This document shows, in pieces, positions 1 to 8,897 of a DNA stretch of 64,000 nucleotides. Under the pieces are notes generated by a model that was given only the letters and a program-made list of their open reading frames with translations, did no database searches and was not told the DNA's origin. Source of the DNA: an uncultured Chitinophagaceae bacterium (GTDB taxonomy: Bacteria; Bacteroidota; Bacteroidia; Chitinophagales; Chitinophagaceae). The DNA is taken from contig CALJNC010000007.1 of assembly GCA_937981995.1 (NCBI GenBank), forward strand, positions 23,388 to 87,387, read 5' to 3'. The translations under genes were made by a program, and so were the position numbers. Numbering within the stretch: position 1 is the stretch's first letter; the number at the start of each line of letters is the position of its first letter.

Positions 1-2123
1 CATCAGTTCGAATAACCGAAACTAGAGATACTGCCTTTACGAATATGAGCATCTTAACCTTTAATATCAATAAAGGTCCTAAGATTAAAATTAATCAGAT
101 TAATATTTTTGGTAACAAAACAGCTAACACCATGCGTTTAAAGCGTAGCATGAAAGAAAGCAAGGAAATGGCTCGCTTATCCTTACACCCGGTGGCTAAC
201 GAAAGTGTATACGGCCAAAACGATATGAGCGCTAAATCTTATATCAAAAACAAGGGTTTTTTAAGCCTGTCTAAAACGGCACAACTATTGGACCCGTACT
301 TACGATATAAAGTTTTCTCGCCATCTAAGTTTAATAAAAACGAGTTTGAAAAAGATAAAACTTACATTGTAGATCATTACAATTCAATTGGTTTTAGAGA
401 TGCAAGCATCGCAAAAGATACTACCTACTTTGCTGAGAATGGTCACTTAAATATTGATATCAAAGTTGACGAAGGGCGTAAATATTATTTCGGTGATTTT
501 AATTGGAAAGGAAATACACGTTTTAATGATGAGCAACTAAATAAGCTACTTGGTATTAAAAAAGGTGATATTTATAATCAAGAATTATTGGACAAGCGAT
601 TAGGAAAAATACCTACCCAAGAAAGTGATGATATTAGTTCACAATACCTAGATGATGGTTACTTAAGTTTTAATACCAATGTAACCGAGCGCTCAGTAAT
701 TGGAGATACTATTAATTTTAATATCCAACTTATAGAAGGTGATCAGTATACGATTCGTAATGTAAATATTTCGGGTAATGATCAAACGCATGAGCATGTA
801 ATACGTCGTGAAATGCGTATTTTACCCGGTAATAAATTTAGCCGAGCAGATTTAATTCGTTCGCAACGTGAGATTGCAAACCTTGGATTTTTTGATGCTG
901 AAAAAATTGGTATTACACCAAGACCAAACAATGATGGTACGGTTGATATAGATATAACGGTTGTTGAAAAATCTTCTGATCAATTAGAGTTACAAGCTGG
1001 TTTTGGTGGTGGACTAGGAATTACTGGAACCGTAGGTGTTTCGTTTAATAATTTCTCGCTTAAAAATATTGGTAAAAAAGGTGCTTGGGATCCATTACCA
1101 ATGGGAGATGGTCAAAAGCTATCCCTACGTGGTCAAGCAAATGGAAAATGGTACAACTCTATAACTGCAAGCTTTACTGAGCCGTGGCTTGGAGGTAAAA
1201 AACCTACCGCTTTATCATTAAGCGCTTACAGAACATTCTTCGCTGGTACATTTGGTTCATCAACTACTGGTAATATGACAACTTTAGGTTTGGGTGCAAG
1301 CATTAGTAAAAGACTACGTTGGCCTGATGATAACTTCATTGTGTCTTACGGTTTAAACTATCAGCGTTATAATATTAATAATTACACCTTCTTTGAAGGA
1401 TTTGATAACGGACAAGCAAATAACTTAAGCTTCAAGCTTACATTGGCAAGAACTTCAATTGATCAACCTTTATACCCTCGTAGTGGTAGTAACATTCGTT
1501 TTGTAGGTCAAATTACTCCACCTTATTCTTCTTTTAGTGATTTAAATTACGAAACGGCTACGCAGGAGCAAAAGTATAAATGGATTGAGTATCATAAATA
1601 TCGTTTTACGGCTGAGTGGTACCAGCGTATTAAAGGAAACTTAGTACTTAAATTAGCTACAAAACATGGTTACTTAGGATACTATAATAATGCAGCACAA
1701 TCACCCTTTGAGCGTTTCCAAGTTGGTGGTGATGGTATCCAAGGTTTTACAATTTTTGGTCGTGATATTATTGCACATCGTGGTTATGAAATTTATTCTA
1801 ATTCAGGTGGTGCGACTATTTTTAATAAGTATACCGCTGAGTTGCGTTATCCTTTATCATTAAACCCTAGTTCTACTATCTATGCTTTAGGATGGTATGA
1901 AGCAGCAAATGCTTGGGACAGTTTCAATCAGTTTAATCCGTTCGAGCTTAATCGTTCAGCTGGTTTAGGTGTACGTATTTTCTTACCTATGTTTGGTTTA
2001 TTAGGACTTGATTATGGTGTACGATTTGATACGGCTAATGGCACACAGCAGTCTATTGGAAATGGTAATAATATAGGAGCTTCGGCTAAATTTACCTTTA
2101 TGTTAGGCCAGGAGCCTGATTAA
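1..2123 (+). CDS. bamA: Outer membrane assembly factor BamA (5' end cut by window edge)
   Basis: This is BamA, the Omp85 protein that inserts beta-barrel proteins into the outer membrane. The frame is open without a stop from base 3, so the ATG at 45 is internal: the signal peptide and the first POTRA domains lie left of the window. What is visible starts inside a POTRA repeat (INIFGNKTANTMRLKRSMKE) and continues with further POTRA units up to about residue 310 counted from base 45. The 16-strand barrel follows. The barrel loop-6 signature appears as GRDIIAHRGYE, equivalent to the VRGY motif. The next two genes encode OmpH/Skp-like chaperones, which commonly follow bamA in Bacteroidota. Confidence 0.95.
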   Translation, partial: SVRITETRDTAFTNMSILTFNINKGPKIKINQINIFGNKTANTMRLKRSMKESKEMARLSLHPVANESVYGQNDMSAKSYIKNKGFLSLSKTAQLLDPYLRYKVFSPSKFNKNEFEKDKTYIVDHYNSIGFRDASIAKDTTYFAENGHLNIDIKVDEGRKYYFGDFNWKGNTRFNDEQLNKLLGIKKGDIYNQELLDKRLGKIPTQESDDISSQYLDDGYLSFNTNVTERSVIGDTINFNIQLIEGDQYTIRNVNISGNDQTHEHVIRREMRILPGNKFSRADLIRSQREIANLGFFDAEKIGITPRPNNDGTVDIDITVVEKSSDQLELQAGFGGGLGITGTVGVSFNNFSLKNIGKKGAWDPLPMGDGQKLSLRGQANGKWYNSITASFTEPWLGGKKPTALSLSAYRTFFAGTFGSSTTGNMTTLGLGASISKRLRWPDDNFIVSYGLNYQRYNINNYTFFEGFDNGQANNLSFKLTLARTSIDQPLYPRSGSNIRFVGQITPPYSSFSDLNYETATQEQKYKWIEYHKYRFTAEWYQRIKGNLVLKLATKHGYLGYYNNAAQSPFERFQVGGDGIQGFTIFGRDIIAHRGYEIYSNSGGATIFNKYTAELRYPLSLNPSSTIYALGWYEAANAWDSFNQFNPFELNRSAGLGVRIFLPMFGLLGLDYGVRFDTANGTQQSIGNGNNIGASAKFTFMLGQEPD

Positions 2124-2292
2124 TATTGGCTACCCTATTAAGTCAAGCCTAGACATATAACGACTTCAAGGCACTTTCTGTTGTAAAAAGCAATGCGTTT
2201 AAATAACTGTTGCCCATAAAATAACGTTAAAGCCTTTATAGTCTCTAAACTTTTTTGTCTATTTGTAGTCGAAGAACAGTACAAAAATAATT

Positions 2293-2832
2293 ATGAACAT
2301 GAGTAAAAAAATTATCCTTCTCTTAATTGTAGCCATTGGGCTATCCACTTCGCCTGCAATGGCACAACGCTATAGTGTAATCGATTCAGAATACATACTA
2401 GATAACTTGAACGATTATAAACGAGCGCAAAGCAAACTAGACGAATTTTCTAAAAAATGGCAAAAAGAAATTGACGCCAAAATACAAGAAGTAGAACGTT
2501 TATATAAATCATACCAAGCAGAAGCAGTAATGCTAAGCGATGAAATGAAAAAAAGGCGTGAAGACGATATTATACGCAAAGAAAAAGAGGCTAAAACATT
2601 ACAAAAGCAACGTTTTGGTTTTGAAGGTGACTTATTTTCTAAGCGTCAGGAGCTTGTAAAGCCTGTACAAGACAAGGTTTACAACTCAGTACAAAAAATT
2701 GCTAAGCGTAAAGGCTATGACATCATATTTGACAAGTCAAGCGATCTTAGCATATTTTATAGTATCCCAAAAATTGATATAAGTGACGCTATTCTTCTTG
2801 ACTTAGGTGTAACAAATCCTAAACGTAAATAA
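2293..2832 (+). CDS. OmpH/Skp-family periplasmic chaperone (first copy)
   Basis: A 179-residue protein with a signal peptide ending at AMA-Q (about residue 25). It has a long charged coiled-coil middle (residues 40-115, rich in K/E) and a C-terminal return segment ending KIDISDAILLDLGV, which is the fold of Skp/OmpH. These trimers hold unfolded outer-membrane proteins in the periplasm for BamA. The gene lies 169 bases after bamA and 52 bases before a paralogue. ATG codons at 2293 and 2299 are both possible starts; the signal peptide works with either. Confidence 0.88.
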   Translation: MNMSKKIILLLIVAIGLSTSPAMAQRYSVIDSEYILDNLNDYKRAQSKLDEFSKKWQKEIDAKIQEVERLYKSYQAEAVMLSDEMKKRREDDIIRKEKEAKTLQKQRFGFEGDLFSKRQELVKPVQDKVYNSVQKIAKRKGYDIIFDKSSDLSIFYSIPKIDISDAILLDLGVTNPKRK

Positions 2833-2845
2833 GAGACTTTGAACT

Positions 2846-2853
2846 TATATTTG
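2846..2853 (+). promoter_or_regulatory. Bacteroidota -7 promoter element before second ompH
   Basis: TATATTTG matches the Bacteroidota -7 consensus TAnnTTTG exactly and lies 31 bases upstream of the ATG at 2885, in the short gap between the two chaperone genes. No convincing -33 TTG is seen at the usual spacing, so it may be weak. It would let the second chaperone be made without the first. Confidence 0.5.
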
Positions 2854-2884
2854 CCATCCGACAAAAAAGATATAAATAATTAGA

Positions 2885-3388
2885 ATGAAAAAAATAATAA
2901 CAATACTAGCCGTTTGTCTACTTACTAGTTTTAGTATGCAAGCACAGCAAAAGATAGGACACATTAATTCTCAACTTTTACTATCTATTATGCCCCAAAT
3001 GAAAAAGGCACAAGATGACGTAAAAAAGTATGCTCAAACATTCCAGACAAAATTGACTGCAATGCAAAAAGAGTATGACGCTAAAGTGAAAAAATTACAA
3101 GCTGAAGCTAATGGGATGAGTGATGCCATCAAAGAAGTACAAATTAAGGAAATCCAAGATTTAGAAGGGCGTATAGTACAGTTAAGCAAAACGGGCGAGA
3201 AGAAAGTTTCTGAAAAAGAGCAAGAACTTGCAGCACCTATTATTAAAAAAGCTGATGTAGCTATAAAAGCAGTTGCTAAAGAACAAGGGTTCTCTTATGT
3301 AATTGATTCAAGCACAGGAGCTCTTTTACATGCTGAGTCAAAGGACAACTTATTAGACGCAGTAAAAGCGAAATTGGGCATTAAATAG
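2885..3388 (+). CDS. OmpH/Skp-family periplasmic chaperone (second copy)
   Basis: A 167-residue paralogue of the preceding gene. It has a signal peptide (MKKIITILAVCLLTSFSMQA), a coiled-coil core with heptad-like K/E/Q runs (about residues 40-115), and the conserved ending YVIDSSTGALLHAESKDNLL typical of OmpH (PF03938). It is a predicted periplasmic holdase for outer-membrane proteins. It is the last gene of the bamA group; a strong terminator begins 23 bases after the stop. Confidence 0.9.
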   Translation: MKKIITILAVCLLTSFSMQAQQKIGHINSQLLLSIMPQMKKAQDDVKKYAQTFQTKLTAMQKEYDAKVKKLQAEANGMSDAIKEVQIKEIQDLEGRIVQLSKTGEKKVSEKEQELAAPIIKKADVAIKAVAKEQGFSYVIDSSTGALLHAESKDNLLDAVKAKLGIK

Positions 3389-3410
3389 TCCTAAAAATTA
3401 AGAAATAATC

Positions 3411-3437
3411 AAAGGGAGCTTTCAGCTCCCTTTTTTT
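3411..3437 (+). terminator. Rho-independent terminator after bamA-ompH-ompH
   Basis: A perfect 10-bp stem (3411-3420 with 3424-3433, AAAGGGAGCT arms) with a 3-base loop, followed by a T tract to 3437. It closes the bamA-ompH-ompH transcription unit. Confidence 0.9.
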
Positions 3438-3594
3438 ATGCAAAAATTACTCAATACTACTTAGTGTAAATTATCCTAAGAGTCAATAATATTAAGTATT
3501 AGAAGGAATAATCAACAATATTTCGAGAAGCTTACAGCGTAAGTAAATTAACTCAAAAAAAGTAGGAAAAAATCAATTTTACTCCCTTTCTGCC

Positions 3595-3602
3595 TATCTT
3601 TG
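3595..3602 (+). promoter_or_regulatory. -7 promoter element of rpsA
   Basis: TATCTTTG matches TAnnTTTG exactly and lies 62 bases before the rpsA ATG. This leaves an untranslated leader of about 55 nt, which is long for this genome and contains nested inverted repeats (see the leader entry). Confidence 0.65.
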
Positions 3603-3606
3603 CCGA

Positions 3607-3655
3607 CCGCTCAAAAGCCTTAGGTACGTGCTACCTATTTAAAAATTTATAGCGG
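3607..3655 (+). promoter_or_regulatory. Possible structured 5' leader of rpsA
   Basis: Between the -7 element and the rpsA start there are two nested complementary pairs. The inner hairpin is TAGGTA (3621-3626) with TACCTA (3632-3637). The outer pair is CCGCT (3607-3611) with AGCGG (3651-3655), which ends 9 bases before the ATG. Such a leader could serve autoregulation by S1, as is known for rpsA in gamma-proteobacteria, but this is inference from pairing alone. Confidence 0.35.
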
Positions 3656-3664
3656 AACATAAAA

Positions 3665-5581
3665 ATGGAAGATAATATAGAACAGCCAAAGGCTGAAAAT
3701 CAAGAATCAACCGAAACTACGTCAACAGAAACAACTACGACGCAGGAAACTCCAAAACCAGAAGCAACAGTAATTGAGCACCCACAAGCTAGTGGCGCGC
3801 ACGATGATTTTGACTGGAGTGTAGACAAGAAACATGTAACTGGTTACACAGATGCAGAAATTGTAGAATTTGATAAATTCTATGAGCAATCCTTCTCAAC
3901 CATTAATGACGGCGAAATCAAAAGCGCTATTATTATGGCCCTTACAGAAACTGATGCTGTTGTAGACATTGGATACAAAAGTGATGGTTTAATTTCTTTA
4001 AATGAATTTAGAGATTTAGATGAAGTAAACGTAGGTGATGAAGTAGAAGTATTTGTAGTAGAAAAAGAAAACCGCGATGGCCACTTAGTATTGAGCCGCA
4101 AGCAAGCAAGAGCATATCGTGCTTGGGAAAAAATCGTAAACTTCTACAAAACTGGCGAGGTAACTTCAGGTTTGATTACACACAAAACAAAAGGTGGTTT
4201 AATCGTAGATATCTTTGGTATGGAAACATTCTTACCAGGATCTCAAATTGATGTGAAGCCTGTTACTGACTACGATCAGTTTGTAGGTAAAACTATGGAG
4301 TTTAAAGTAGTTAAAATCAACGAAGAAATCCGTAATGCAGTAGTATCTCATAAAGCACTTATTGAAAGTGATATCGAAGCACAACGTGCTGAGATTATGG
4401 GCAAACTAGAGAAAGGACAAGTACTAGAAGGTACAGTGAAAAATGTTACTGACTTTGGTGCGTTTATTGACTTAGGTGGTATTGATGGTTTATTATATAT
4501 TACTGATATCTCTTGGGGTCGTATTAAGCACCCAAGCGAGGTATTGGAAAATGGTCAGAGCTTGAATGTTGTAATTCTTGACTTTGATGATGATAAGAAA
4601 CGTATCTCTTTAGGTTTAAAACAACTTACAGATCAGCCATGGGAAAAGCTTCCTGAAGAAATTAAGGAAGGAAACGTGGTGAAAGGTAAAGTAGTAAACA
4701 TTGAAGATTACGGTGCATTTATCGAAATTGAGCCAGGTATTGAAGGTTTAGTTCACGTAAGTGAAATCACTTGGAGTAACCAGCCTATCAACGCTAAGGA
4801 GTACTTTACTGAAGGTAATGACTACGAAGCTAAGATTGTAGCCATTGATAAAGAGGAGAAGAAAATGAGCCTTTCTATCAAAGCTATGACGGAAGATCCT
4901 TGGGATAAAATCGAAGTTGAATTTGCTGAAGGAACTCGTCATACAGGTGTAGTTAAAAACTTAACTCCTTATGGTGTATTCTGTGAGTTTAATGATGGTA
5001 TTGGTGGAATGATTCACATATCTGACTTAAGCTGGGTTAAGCGTTACAACCACCCAAGTGACTTTACCAAAGTAGGTGATGAGCTTGAGGTTATGGTATT
5101 AAACGTTGATAGCGAAACACGTAAACTTTCTCTTGGACATAAGCAATTAGAAGATGATCCTTGGGATACATTCGAAAGTACATTCCCTATGGGAAGTACG
5201 CATGAAGGTCTTTTGATTCGTAAAGAAGATAAAGGTGGTATCGTACAATTACAATATGGTTTAGAAGCATTTGCTCCTACACGTCACTTACGTAAAGAAG
5301 ACGAGAAATCTGTTGCAGCTGATGAAACAGCGCAGTTTATGATCATTGAATTTGATCGTAACGAAAAACGTATTCTTGTTTCACATTCTAAAACTTGGGA
5401 AGCTGAGAAAGAAATGGAAAAAGAAGCGGGTCGTCAGGAAGCAAGAGCTAACCATGATCGTACAAAGAAGTCAATGAAGTCTATGCAATCTAAGATTGAG
5501 AAAGCTACATTGGGTGATTTAGATGTATTAGCTAATCTTAAGAAGAAAATGGAAGGAGAAGAAAAAGGAGGCGAAAGCTAA
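3665..5581 (+). CDS. rpsA: 30S ribosomal protein S1
   Basis: Ribosomal protein S1, 638 residues, which binds mRNA and helps start translation. After a Thr/Glu-rich, low-complexity N-terminus (about residues 1-60) there are six S1/OB repeats, at roughly 80-148, 162-230, 250-322, 335-408, 422-495 and 508-575. The central repeats carry clear RNA-binding signatures such as GTVKNVTDFGAFIDLGG and GKVVNIEDYGAFIEI. The lysine-rich tail is ordinary for the family. It is single-gene transcribed, with its own promoter and a strong terminator. Confidence 0.96.
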   Translation: MEDNIEQPKAENQESTETTSTETTTTQETPKPEATVIEHPQASGAHDDFDWSVDKKHVTGYTDAEIVEFDKFYEQSFSTINDGEIKSAIIMALTETDAVVDIGYKSDGLISLNEFRDLDEVNVGDEVEVFVVEKENRDGHLVLSRKQARAYRAWEKIVNFYKTGEVTSGLITHKTKGGLIVDIFGMETFLPGSQIDVKPVTDYDQFVGKTMEFKVVKINEEIRNAVVSHKALIESDIEAQRAEIMGKLEKGQVLEGTVKNVTDFGAFIDLGGIDGLLYITDISWGRIKHPSEVLENGQSLNVVILDFDDDKKRISLGLKQLTDQPWEKLPEEIKEGNVVKGKVVNIEDYGAFIEIEPGIEGLVHVSEITWSNQPINAKEYFTEGNDYEAKIVAIDKEEKKMSLSIKAMTEDPWDKIEVEFAEGTRHTGVVKNLTPYGVFCEFNDGIGGMIHISDLSWVKRYNHPSDFTKVGDELEVMVLNVDSETRKLSLGHKQLEDDPWDTFESTFPMGSTHEGLLIRKEDKGGIVQLQYGLEAFAPTRHLRKEDEKSVAADETAQFMIIEFDRNEKRILVSHSKTWEAEKEMEKEAGRQEARANHDRTKKSMKSMQSKIEKATLGDLDVLANLKKKMEGEEKGGES

Positions 5582-5605
5582 TTGATTCTCATTTTATAAA
5601 ATACA

Positions 5606-5637
5606 ATCCCCCACGCTAAGCGTGGGGGATTTTTTTA
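5606..5637 (+). terminator. Rho-independent terminator after rpsA
   Basis: A perfect 11-bp GC-rich stem (5606-5616 with 5620-5630; ATCCCCCACGC arm), a 3-base loop, then seven T. It ends rpsA transcription. Confidence 0.93.
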
Positions 5638-5647
5638 TCTTTATTGT

Positions 5648-5794
5648 ATGCTATTATTAGTTGTTGTTATAGGAATAGGAGTAGCTTATTATTTTGACTA
5701 TAAAAAAAGTCCTGAATACTTTAAGCAAAAGATCCCTATTCTAATTGTAATTGGGATTATAATTACACTCTTCTTGCTATGGCTAAAGAGTTAA
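5648..5794 (+). CDS. Small two-helix membrane protein (48 aa)
   Basis: A short open frame of 48 codons starting ATG at 5648 and ending TAA at 5794. The product starts MLLLVVVIGIGVAYYF, has a charged middle (DYKKSPEYFKQK), then IPILIVIGIIITLFLLWLKS. This reads as two membrane helices joined by a short positively charged loop, a pattern unlikely to arise by chance. TATCTTTA just upstream (5636-5643), at the edge of the terminator T tract, would give an almost leaderless mRNA. No family is recognised. It ends 5 bases before the convergent VWA gene. Confidence 0.5.
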   Translation: MLLLVVVIGIGVAYYFDYKKSPEYFKQKIPILIVIGIIITLFLLWLKS

Positions 5795-5798
5795 CAAC

Positions 5799-7829
5799 TT
5801 ACTGAAGAATAAGCTGCGTTGTTTTATTACTTACAACTTTAAACTTTAATTGTTTTCTGCCCGCTTGCGGTGTGCCTGGTACTTTATCAAAATGTACTTT
5901 ATAAGTTCCTGGTCTCATCATTTCTTTTTGATCAATCACATTCCCATTAATCGTCATTACATGAAAACGAGAGTCTGCATCGTTTAATTCACGGGTAAAA
6001 TGAATAGTTCCTAAACGGTTTGAATTATTTATTTGTACAAAACCAGGCTCTGGCAATTGCACGATATGTGTTGCTGCAAAGCTAATATCATACATCGCAA
6101 ATTTTAAAGGTGGCAACGTATTGATTTGGATATAATAGGTCCCGGGAGAATAATATAAAAGTTCTTTACACTCCTGTACTACCGTCTTATCCTTATTTTC
6201 AAATCGAGGGTTTACAATAGCCTGAAATTCTTTAACTGGTCTACCCGGATTATTTGCATAAACAAACTGTAACGTTCCATCCGTCACCTCAATAAAAATT
6301 TTGTTGATACTATTTTTATCTATTCTTACACCAGCTGTAGTCAAACTATTATCTCCTTTTACGGTAAATGAGTAACTGCCTGGATCAATTAATTTCATAT
6401 CTGGTTCTCCCCTTGTTACCGATCGTATAAATCGTTTAACTTCTTTCTTTGAGGTAGCATCTTGCATTACAATCGTAGGCGTAGCATTACGATACATTTT
6501 TTTCTTCTGATACTTATTTACAAAATACACCTGTACCAAAGTTTCGTTATGAGGAATAATTTCTCTGCTTACTTTTACTTTGCCATCGTTTTTTACAGTG
6601 CCCGGCGGTGGGATTATCGTTTTTGGCTTTGGAGTTGTTTTTACTACTTTTTGAACAGGTGTGGTATAATTAAAAGTATACTCCAACTTTTTATATAAAG
6701 GAGGCACATAAATAGGACGCGGCACTCTAAAAGCATATACCAAACGATGTCTTGGCTCAAAAGGTCTTAAGGCTGTAAGTTTTTCCGTAACTTTTTGAAC
6801 CGGAGGTTCCGGCTTTTCAAAATTAAAAGTATACTCCAACTTATTATAAAGTGGTTTTACACGCAGTGGCTTAACGGCAGCAGGTTGTGCTTTGGCTAGC
6901 ATGCTAGTTAAAGGTGATATCCTAGACAAGTTAGTTGTAAGCCTTTTTACAGGCGGTGTCATATCAAAAGTGAACGTATACTCAAGCACACGATACAAAG
7001 GGCTTAAAGTCAACGGACTTGGGGCAGGTAACAAATTTGATTCAACTTTACCTGAGAAAGGATTAAGCACTTGTAAGCCTATGGTGTTTCGCTTCACGAT
7101 TTCCTTAGGTTCTACAACTCTAGGCTTCACTACTTTAGGCTTTGAATTTTTGATAGGCGTATTAGAAAAAACCGTTTTTAAGTTTAGATTCTTTTTCTTA
7201 TTAAGAATAGGTCTATTTTCATCAACTATTAATTTTACAGCCTTAGGTATGTCATTTACATCCTGAACCGCCACGTATTTACCTAGGCAGTTGTAATACG
7301 TTTTTAAGTTAGAATTATTATCAAGCCCAATAATGTATGGCGTAATGCTAATTTTATTTTTTAGTAAATCACTAAACGTTTGACAAATATCTCCGCCGCA
7401 CGACTCTCCCCCGTCCGTTATAAATATTATGGAATAATCATAATCGTTTGTATTATTCATTTCATTGCTGGCAGCTTGGCGTAAGCTATAGGCAATTGGT
7501 GACCAGCCAATGGGTGTGGTATGTAATAAGGATTGTTTAATCTGATTTGCATTTTGCAAATTAAACGGTACAATCAATCTTGAATCGGTACAGTTTTTGA
7601 GCTGCGAAGGGTACTCGGTACCATAAGCACGAACCCCAAATTCAATTTCATTATTTACAGCATAAATACTATCCACTATTTGTAGTAGAATATCACTAGC
7701 AATAGAAAAACGATTATAATCGTCATTCCACTTATAGGTCATACTAGATGAGGCATCAAGTATAAATAAAATTCTAGTTTTTTTAGTTTGGGCTTGCGCC
7801 GAAAAGCTTAGTAAGCATATAAGAAACAA
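5799..7829 (-). CDS. Secreted VWA-domain protein with three LEYTF repeats
   Basis: A 676-residue exported protein. A short signal peptide (FLICLLSFSAQAQ) precedes a von Willebrand A domain (about residues 17-205) with an intact MIDAS start (LDASSSM) and FITDGGES. Next is a Pro/Lys-rich linker and three tandem units of about 51 residues, each containing PLY-x2-LEYTF. The C-terminal third is rich in beta strands (TYYIQINTLPPLKF, GTYKVHFDKVPG). No ATG exists between the upstream stop and the signal peptide; TTG at 7829 is the likely start, and a perfect -7 element sits just upstream. The protein probably binds a ligand at the cell surface or in the periplasm; its partner is unknown. Confidence 0.8.
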   Translation of the reverse strand: MFLICLLSFSAQAQTKKTRILFILDASSSMTYKWNDDYNRFSIASDILLQIVDSIYAVNNEIEFGVRAYGTEYPSQLKNCTDSRLIVPFNLQNANQIKQSLLHTTPIGWSPIAYSLRQAASNEMNNTNDYDYSIIFITDGGESCGGDICQTFSDLLKNKISITPYIIGLDNNSNLKTYYNCLGKYVAVQDVNDIPKAVKLIVDENRPILNKKKNLNLKTVFSNTPIKNSKPKVVKPRVVEPKEIVKRNTIGLQVLNPFSGKVESNLLPAPSPLTLSPLYRVLEYTFTFDMTPPVKRLTTNLSRISPLTSMLAKAQPAAVKPLRVKPLYNKLEYTFNFEKPEPPVQKVTEKLTALRPFEPRHRLVYAFRVPRPIYVPPLYKKLEYTFNYTTPVQKVVKTTPKPKTIIPPPGTVKNDGKVKVSREIIPHNETLVQVYFVNKYQKKKMYRNATPTIVMQDATSKKEVKRFIRSVTRGEPDMKLIDPGSYSFTVKGDNSLTTAGVRIDKNSINKIFIEVTDGTLQFVYANNPGRPVKEFQAIVNPRFENKDKTVVQECKELLYYSPGTYYIQINTLPPLKFAMYDISFAATHIVQLPEPGFVQINNSNRLGTIHFTRELNDADSRFHVMTINGNVIDQKEMMRPGTYKVHFDKVPGTPQAGRKQLKFKVVSNKTTQLILQ

Positions 7830-7860
7830 AAAGTAATATGTAAGCCGTTTAGCGATAGAG

Positions 7861-7868
7861 CAAATTTA
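7861..7868 (-). promoter_or_regulatory. -7 promoter element of the VWA gene
   Basis: On the minus strand this reads TAAATTTG, an exact TAnnTTTG match, with TTTG 16 bases upstream (another at 23). It overlaps the in-frame stop upstream of the VWA gene, so translation must start downstream; this supports the TTG start at 7829. Confidence 0.65.
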
Positions 7869-7965
7869 CGTATTAATAGAAACGCAAAGTTCAAAAGCTC
7901 ATTATTGTTCTGTTATAATATCAACCGATAAATAGCATATATTTAAAACTATATGCCTCTCGGTG

Positions 7966-8802
7966 CTAATAGTCGCCTAAGGTCTCGCTTAACTGACCAA
8001 GAGCATCAGCCAATTGGTCATCGTTAGGAGCAATACCATGCCACTTATGCGTGCCTTCCATAAAATCAACTCCTGCACCCATCTCAGTTTTCATAAGGAT
8101 ACCAATTGGTTTGCCATTACCCGTTGCAGCTTTTGCTTCACCTAATACTTTTACTACATCAGCCATATCATTGCCATTCATTTCAAACATTTGCCATCCA
8201 AATGTTTCCCATTTAGCCTTAATATCTCCCATGCTCATTACGTCATCGGTGCTACCATCAATCTGCTGACCGTTAAAGTCAATAGTTGAAATTACATTAT
8301 CTAATTTATGATGAGCTGCAAACATAAGCGCTTCCCAATTTTGACCTTCTTGCAATTCGCCATCACCATGAAGGGTGTATACAATACTTGCATCATCATT
8401 CATTTTCTTGGCCATGGCTGAGCCGCATGCTACGCTTAAACCTTGCCCTAAACTACCTGAAGCAATACGCACACCCGGTAAACCTTCGTGTGTAGTAGGA
8501 TGTCCTTGTAAGCGTGTATTTAATTTTCTAAATGTACTTAGCTCATCTATTGGAAAATAACCTGCACGAGAAAGTACACTGTAAAATACAGGAGAAATAT
8601 GACCATTTGATAAATAGAAAACATCTTCGCCATGTCCTTCCATTGTAAAGTTCTCCGCATTATGGTTCATTGTTTCAAAGTATAGTGCAACTAAAAAATC
8701 TGTGCAACCTAATGAACCACCTGGGTGACCACTTTGCACACCATGCACCATTCTTACAATATCTCTTCTTACTTGTGATGCAATTTCTTGTAGTTTCTCC
8801 AT
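7966..8802 (-). CDS. Transketolase, N-terminal subunit (split enzyme)
   Basis: A 278-residue protein equal to the thiamine-diphosphate (pyrophosphate-binding) domain of transketolase, which moves two-carbon ketol units in the pentose phosphate pathway. It has SGHPGGSLG, GSLGQGLS and the ThDP motif GDGELQEGQNWEA. Bacteroidota often encode transketolase as two proteins; the C-terminal partner usually sits beside it but is absent here. The open frame extends to 8883, but that part crosses the terminator of the upstream gene; the ATG at 8802 lies 24 bases after an exact -7 element and begins the family-typical sequence MEKLQEIASQVRRDIVRM. Confidence 0.92.
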   Translation of the reverse strand: MEKLQEIASQVRRDIVRMVHGVQSGHPGGSLGCTDFLVALYFETMNHNAENFTMEGHGEDVFYLSNGHISPVFYSVLSRAGYFPIDELSTFRKLNTRLQGHPTTHEGLPGVRIASGSLGQGLSVACGSAMAKKMNDDASIVYTLHGDGELQEGQNWEALMFAAHHKLDNVISTIDFNGQQIDGSTDDVMSMGDIKAKWETFGWQMFEMNGNDMADVVKVLGEAKAATGNGKPIGILMKTEMGAGVDFMEGTHKWHGIAPNDDQLADALGQLSETLGDY

Positions 8803-8826
8803 AATAGTGGTGTTATAAATACTTCC

Positions 8827-8834
8827 CAAAGGTA
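8827..8834 (-). promoter_or_regulatory. -7 promoter element of the transketolase gene
   Basis: TACCTTTG on the minus strand, 24 bases before the ATG at 8802 and immediately beyond the terminator of the metalloprotease gene. It decides the start codon. Confidence 0.65.
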
Positions 8835-8840
8835 GTGGTG

Positions 8841-8874
8841 AAAAAAAAATCCCGTCTCCTAAATGAGACGGGAT
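8841..8874 (-). terminator. Rho-independent terminator of the M36 protease gene
   Basis: A perfect 10-bp stem (8849-8858 with 8865-8874; ATCCCGTCTC arm), a 6-base loop and, in the minus direction, a tract of eight to nine T (8841-8848). It separates the protease from the transketolase promoter. Confidence 0.92.
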
Positions 8875-8897
8875 TCCTACCAATTTATAAACAATAT

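Noticed and set aside
8803..8883. Transketolase frame extended to an upstream ATG at 8883
   Set aside because: That part covers the protease terminator and the transketolase promoter, and adds residues unlike any transketolase.
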